Both the position numbers and the translations under genes were made by a program. From the NCBI GenBank assembly GCA_020047885.1, contig JAIFNF010000331.1, positions 1 to 35,336 of the forward strand: DNA of 35,336 nt, written 5' to 3'. Positions within the stretch are counted from its first letter, which is position 1; each line of letters opens with the position of its first letter. A model generated the notes under the pieces. It did no database searches and had not been told where the DNA came from. It saw only the letters and a list, made by a program, of their open reading frames with translations. Below are positions 34,080-35,336 of the stretch, one piece after another. The DNA comes from Gammaproteobacteria bacterium. GTDB taxonomy: Bacteria > Pseudomonadota > Gammaproteobacteria > Competibacterales > Competibacteraceae.

Positions 34080-35135
34080 ATGGTTACTCCCCTGGTGTAT
34101 GCCCTGCACAGCGGCAACCTGTACGGCACGGAACGGATGGCGCTGGCGACCCTGCAAGGCTTGCAGGCTCGGTTCGCGCCGGTGCTGCTGGCGCCGCCCG
34201 GTCCGGCGCTGGCCGAAGCCGGGCGGTTGGGCATTCCCGGCGAATCTTTCGCCAGTCCCCGCGAATTTGCGCAGCGTTTGCGCCCCTGGCTGGCGAAACA
34301 TCGGCAGGTGGCGTTTATTGCGACCGGCGTGGTGCATTCGCTGGCGTTCCTGGCGCTCAACGTCTGGTACCGGCGCAAAGCGGTTCATCTGCATCTGGTG
34401 CATGGCGGTACCGACGAGCGCCTCAGTTATGGCCGCAAGCGCCTGCTGAACCCGACCGGTGTGGTGCTGGTGGCGGTGTCGGATTTCGTGCGGGAGCGCT
34501 TGATCGCCCACGGCGTGAATCCCCACCGGATTCAGGTCATTGAGAATTTTCTGACGGATGAGCGGGTTCAGACTGCCCCACGTCGCCCGCCTTTTGATGC
34601 CGCTGGTGTGCGGCGGGTGGTGATCGTGTCGCGGATTGACCCGATCAAACGAGTGGATCTGTTGCTGGATGCGCTGGATCGGCACCCGGAACTGGGCGCA
34701 CTGTCTTTCCGCATTCTGGGATCCGGCTGGGATTTGGCGAAACTGCGCCAGCGAGCCGCTGAACGTCATCCCAATGTGCATTTCTCCGGTTTCAGCGCGG
34801 ACGTGCCTGCCGAACTGGCCGCTGCTGATCTGCTGCTGCATCTCTGCCCCAGCGAACCGTTCGGGCTGGCGATTCTGGAAGCGATGGCCGCTGGCGTCCC
34901 GGTACTCACGCCGGACAGCGGTGGAGCCGGGTTGCTGGTTGAGGAAGGGGTTTCCGGAGGCCGATTCCGGGCTGACGACGCTGAGGTACTGGCAGTCCGG
35001 CTGTGGGACTTGCACCAGGCCGAACCGCAATTATTGAACCACTGGGTAGCCGGTGGCGATCATGCCTTGGCGACCCGCTTTTCCCAGCGCGAGCGACTGG
35101 CCGACTACGCACATCTGCTGGCCGAGGTGGAATGA
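34080..35135 (+). CDS. Glycosyltransferase family 4 (GT-B)
   Basis: 351 residues of GT-B fold. N-terminal acceptor domain begins VYALHSGNLYGTERMALATL, with the glycine-containing loop expected near the start. The C-terminal donor domain has RRVVIVSRIDPIKRVDLLLD, the FRILGSGWDLAKL strand and the family signature SEPFGLAILEAMAAGVPVLT (about 259-278) with its Glu pair. GGAGA precedes the ATG and the gene begins three bases after the Wzc-like stop. It presumably adds a sugar from a nucleotide donor to the lipid-linked exopolysaccharide; the specificity is not readable. Confidence 0.9.
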   Translation: MVTPLVYALHSGNLYGTERMALATLQGLQARFAPVLLAPPGPALAEAGRLGIPGESFASPREFAQRLRPWLAKHRQVAFIATGVVHSLAFLALNVWYRRKAVHLHLVHGGTDERLSYGRKRLLNPTGVVLVAVSDFVRERLIAHGVNPHRIQVIENFLTDERVQTAPRRPPFDAAGVRRVVIVSRIDPIKRVDLLLDALDRHPELGALSFRILGSGWDLAKLRQRAAERHPNVHFSGFSADVPAELAAADLLLHLCPSEPFGLAILEAMAAGVPVLTPDSGGAGLLVEEGVSGGRFRADDAEVLAVRLWDLHQAEPQLLNHWVAGGDHALATRFSQRERLADYAHLLAEVE

Positions 35136-35311
35136 TGAGTAAAGCCCCTACAAGCGCTCACCTCCCCCCTTTGAAAAAGGGGGACCGGGGGGGATTTCGC
35201 ACGGGTGGCAGGGTCCAAATCCCCCCTAACCCCTCTTTGCTAAAGCTGACCATTACCCACATCGTTTTAGACTATTTTCGGATAGAATCCAAGGAGTCTT
35301 GTTCCCTTTGA
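35135..35311 (+). other. Short open frame largely made of repeat, possible gene remnant
   Basis: An ATG overlapping the glycosyltransferase stop (TGATG arrangement) opens a 58-codon frame, MSKAPTSAHLPPLKKGDRGG and onward. From residue 9 to about 37 it is encoded by the hairpin repeat at 35164-35226 and its flank. The start placement looks like a coupled operon gene, but the body looks like translated repeat. It may be a downstream gene broken by repeat insertion, or chance. Confidence 0.25.
35164..35226. repeat. Dispersed GC-rich hairpin repeat
   Basis: Two nested or adjacent inverted pairs: CCCCCTTT (35165-35172) with AAAGGGGG (35176-35183), and GGGGGGATTT (35188-35197) with AAATCCCCCC (35217-35226). 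The composition resembles the CCCCTCCTT/AAGGAGGGG element at 4069-4090. It looks like a REP/MITE-like family placed at gene ends. Confidence 0.7.
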
Positions 35312-35329
35312 CGATCAGTGAGGTGAGCG

Positions 35330-35336
35330 ATGGACA
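35330..35336 (+). CDS. Probable start of the next gene, cut by window end
   Basis: GTGAGGTGAGCG followed by ATGGACA has a good ribosome-binding site (GAGGTGA) immediately before the ATG. Only two codons are visible, so nothing can be said of the product. Confidence 0.3.

Overview
The window looks like a chromosome segment of a free-living, nitrogen-fixing gammaproteobacterium of moderately high GC. Three syntenies support this: zapA-6S RNA-fau with ygfB-pepP, the divergent rpiA/ilvA pair, and the seven-gene rnfABCDGE-rnfH operon divergent from nifLA, an arrangement known from Azotobacter-type diazotrophs. Short GC-rich hairpin repeats lie between and partly inside genes. A Competibacteraceae/Chromatiales-like host is possible, but that is a guess.

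Layout. 1-963 is the 3' part of an outer-membrane porin with a terminator. 1129-1756 is a VapBC-type toxin-antitoxin pair. 1770-3983 is rpiA (minus) divergent from ilvA (plus). 4076-5499 is a minus-strand cell-division/6S block: a small coiled-coil protein, zapA, 6S RNA and fau. 5629-8087 is ygfB, pepP and a PilZ protein. 8120-18551 is a minus-strand Pil-Chp-like chemosensory operon of nine genes: two tandem PilG-like regulators, PilH, CheW/PilI, a periplasmic ligand-binding protein, a PilJ-like receptor, a large ChpA-like hybrid kinase and two CheW-like proteins. 18853-20085 is ubiH. 20101-25351 is the rnf operon (minus). 25636-28373 is nifL-nifA (plus). 28765-30824 is a partner-switching module: receiver-PP2C phosphatase, RsbW-like kinase and STAS protein. 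30793-35135 is the start of an exopolysaccharide operon: Wza-like export lipoprotein, Wzc-like chain-length protein and a GT4 glycosyltransferase.

The most informative stretch is the 284-base gap between rnfA and nifL. It holds two divergent sigma-54 (-24/-12) promoter matches with exact GG-N10-GC spacing. One perfect TGT-N10-ACA NifA upstream activator sequence lies between them, about 112 and 122 bases from the two predicted starts. This suggests NifA activates both its own operon and the Rnf complex that would supply low-potential electrons to nitrogenase.

The NifL encoded here is unusual. It is about 125 residues shorter than the Azotobacter protein I remember. The start of the FAD-binding PAS1 appears joined to the later part of PAS2. 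It also carries a cluster of five cysteines, including CGHC, that I do not recognise from NifL. The chemosensory operon has its own periplasmic binding protein but no CheR or CheB. The Wzc-like protein has lost the Walker A lysine, so it is probably not a working tyrosine kinase. All identifications come from reading the sequence and from memory of the families; no database search was run.
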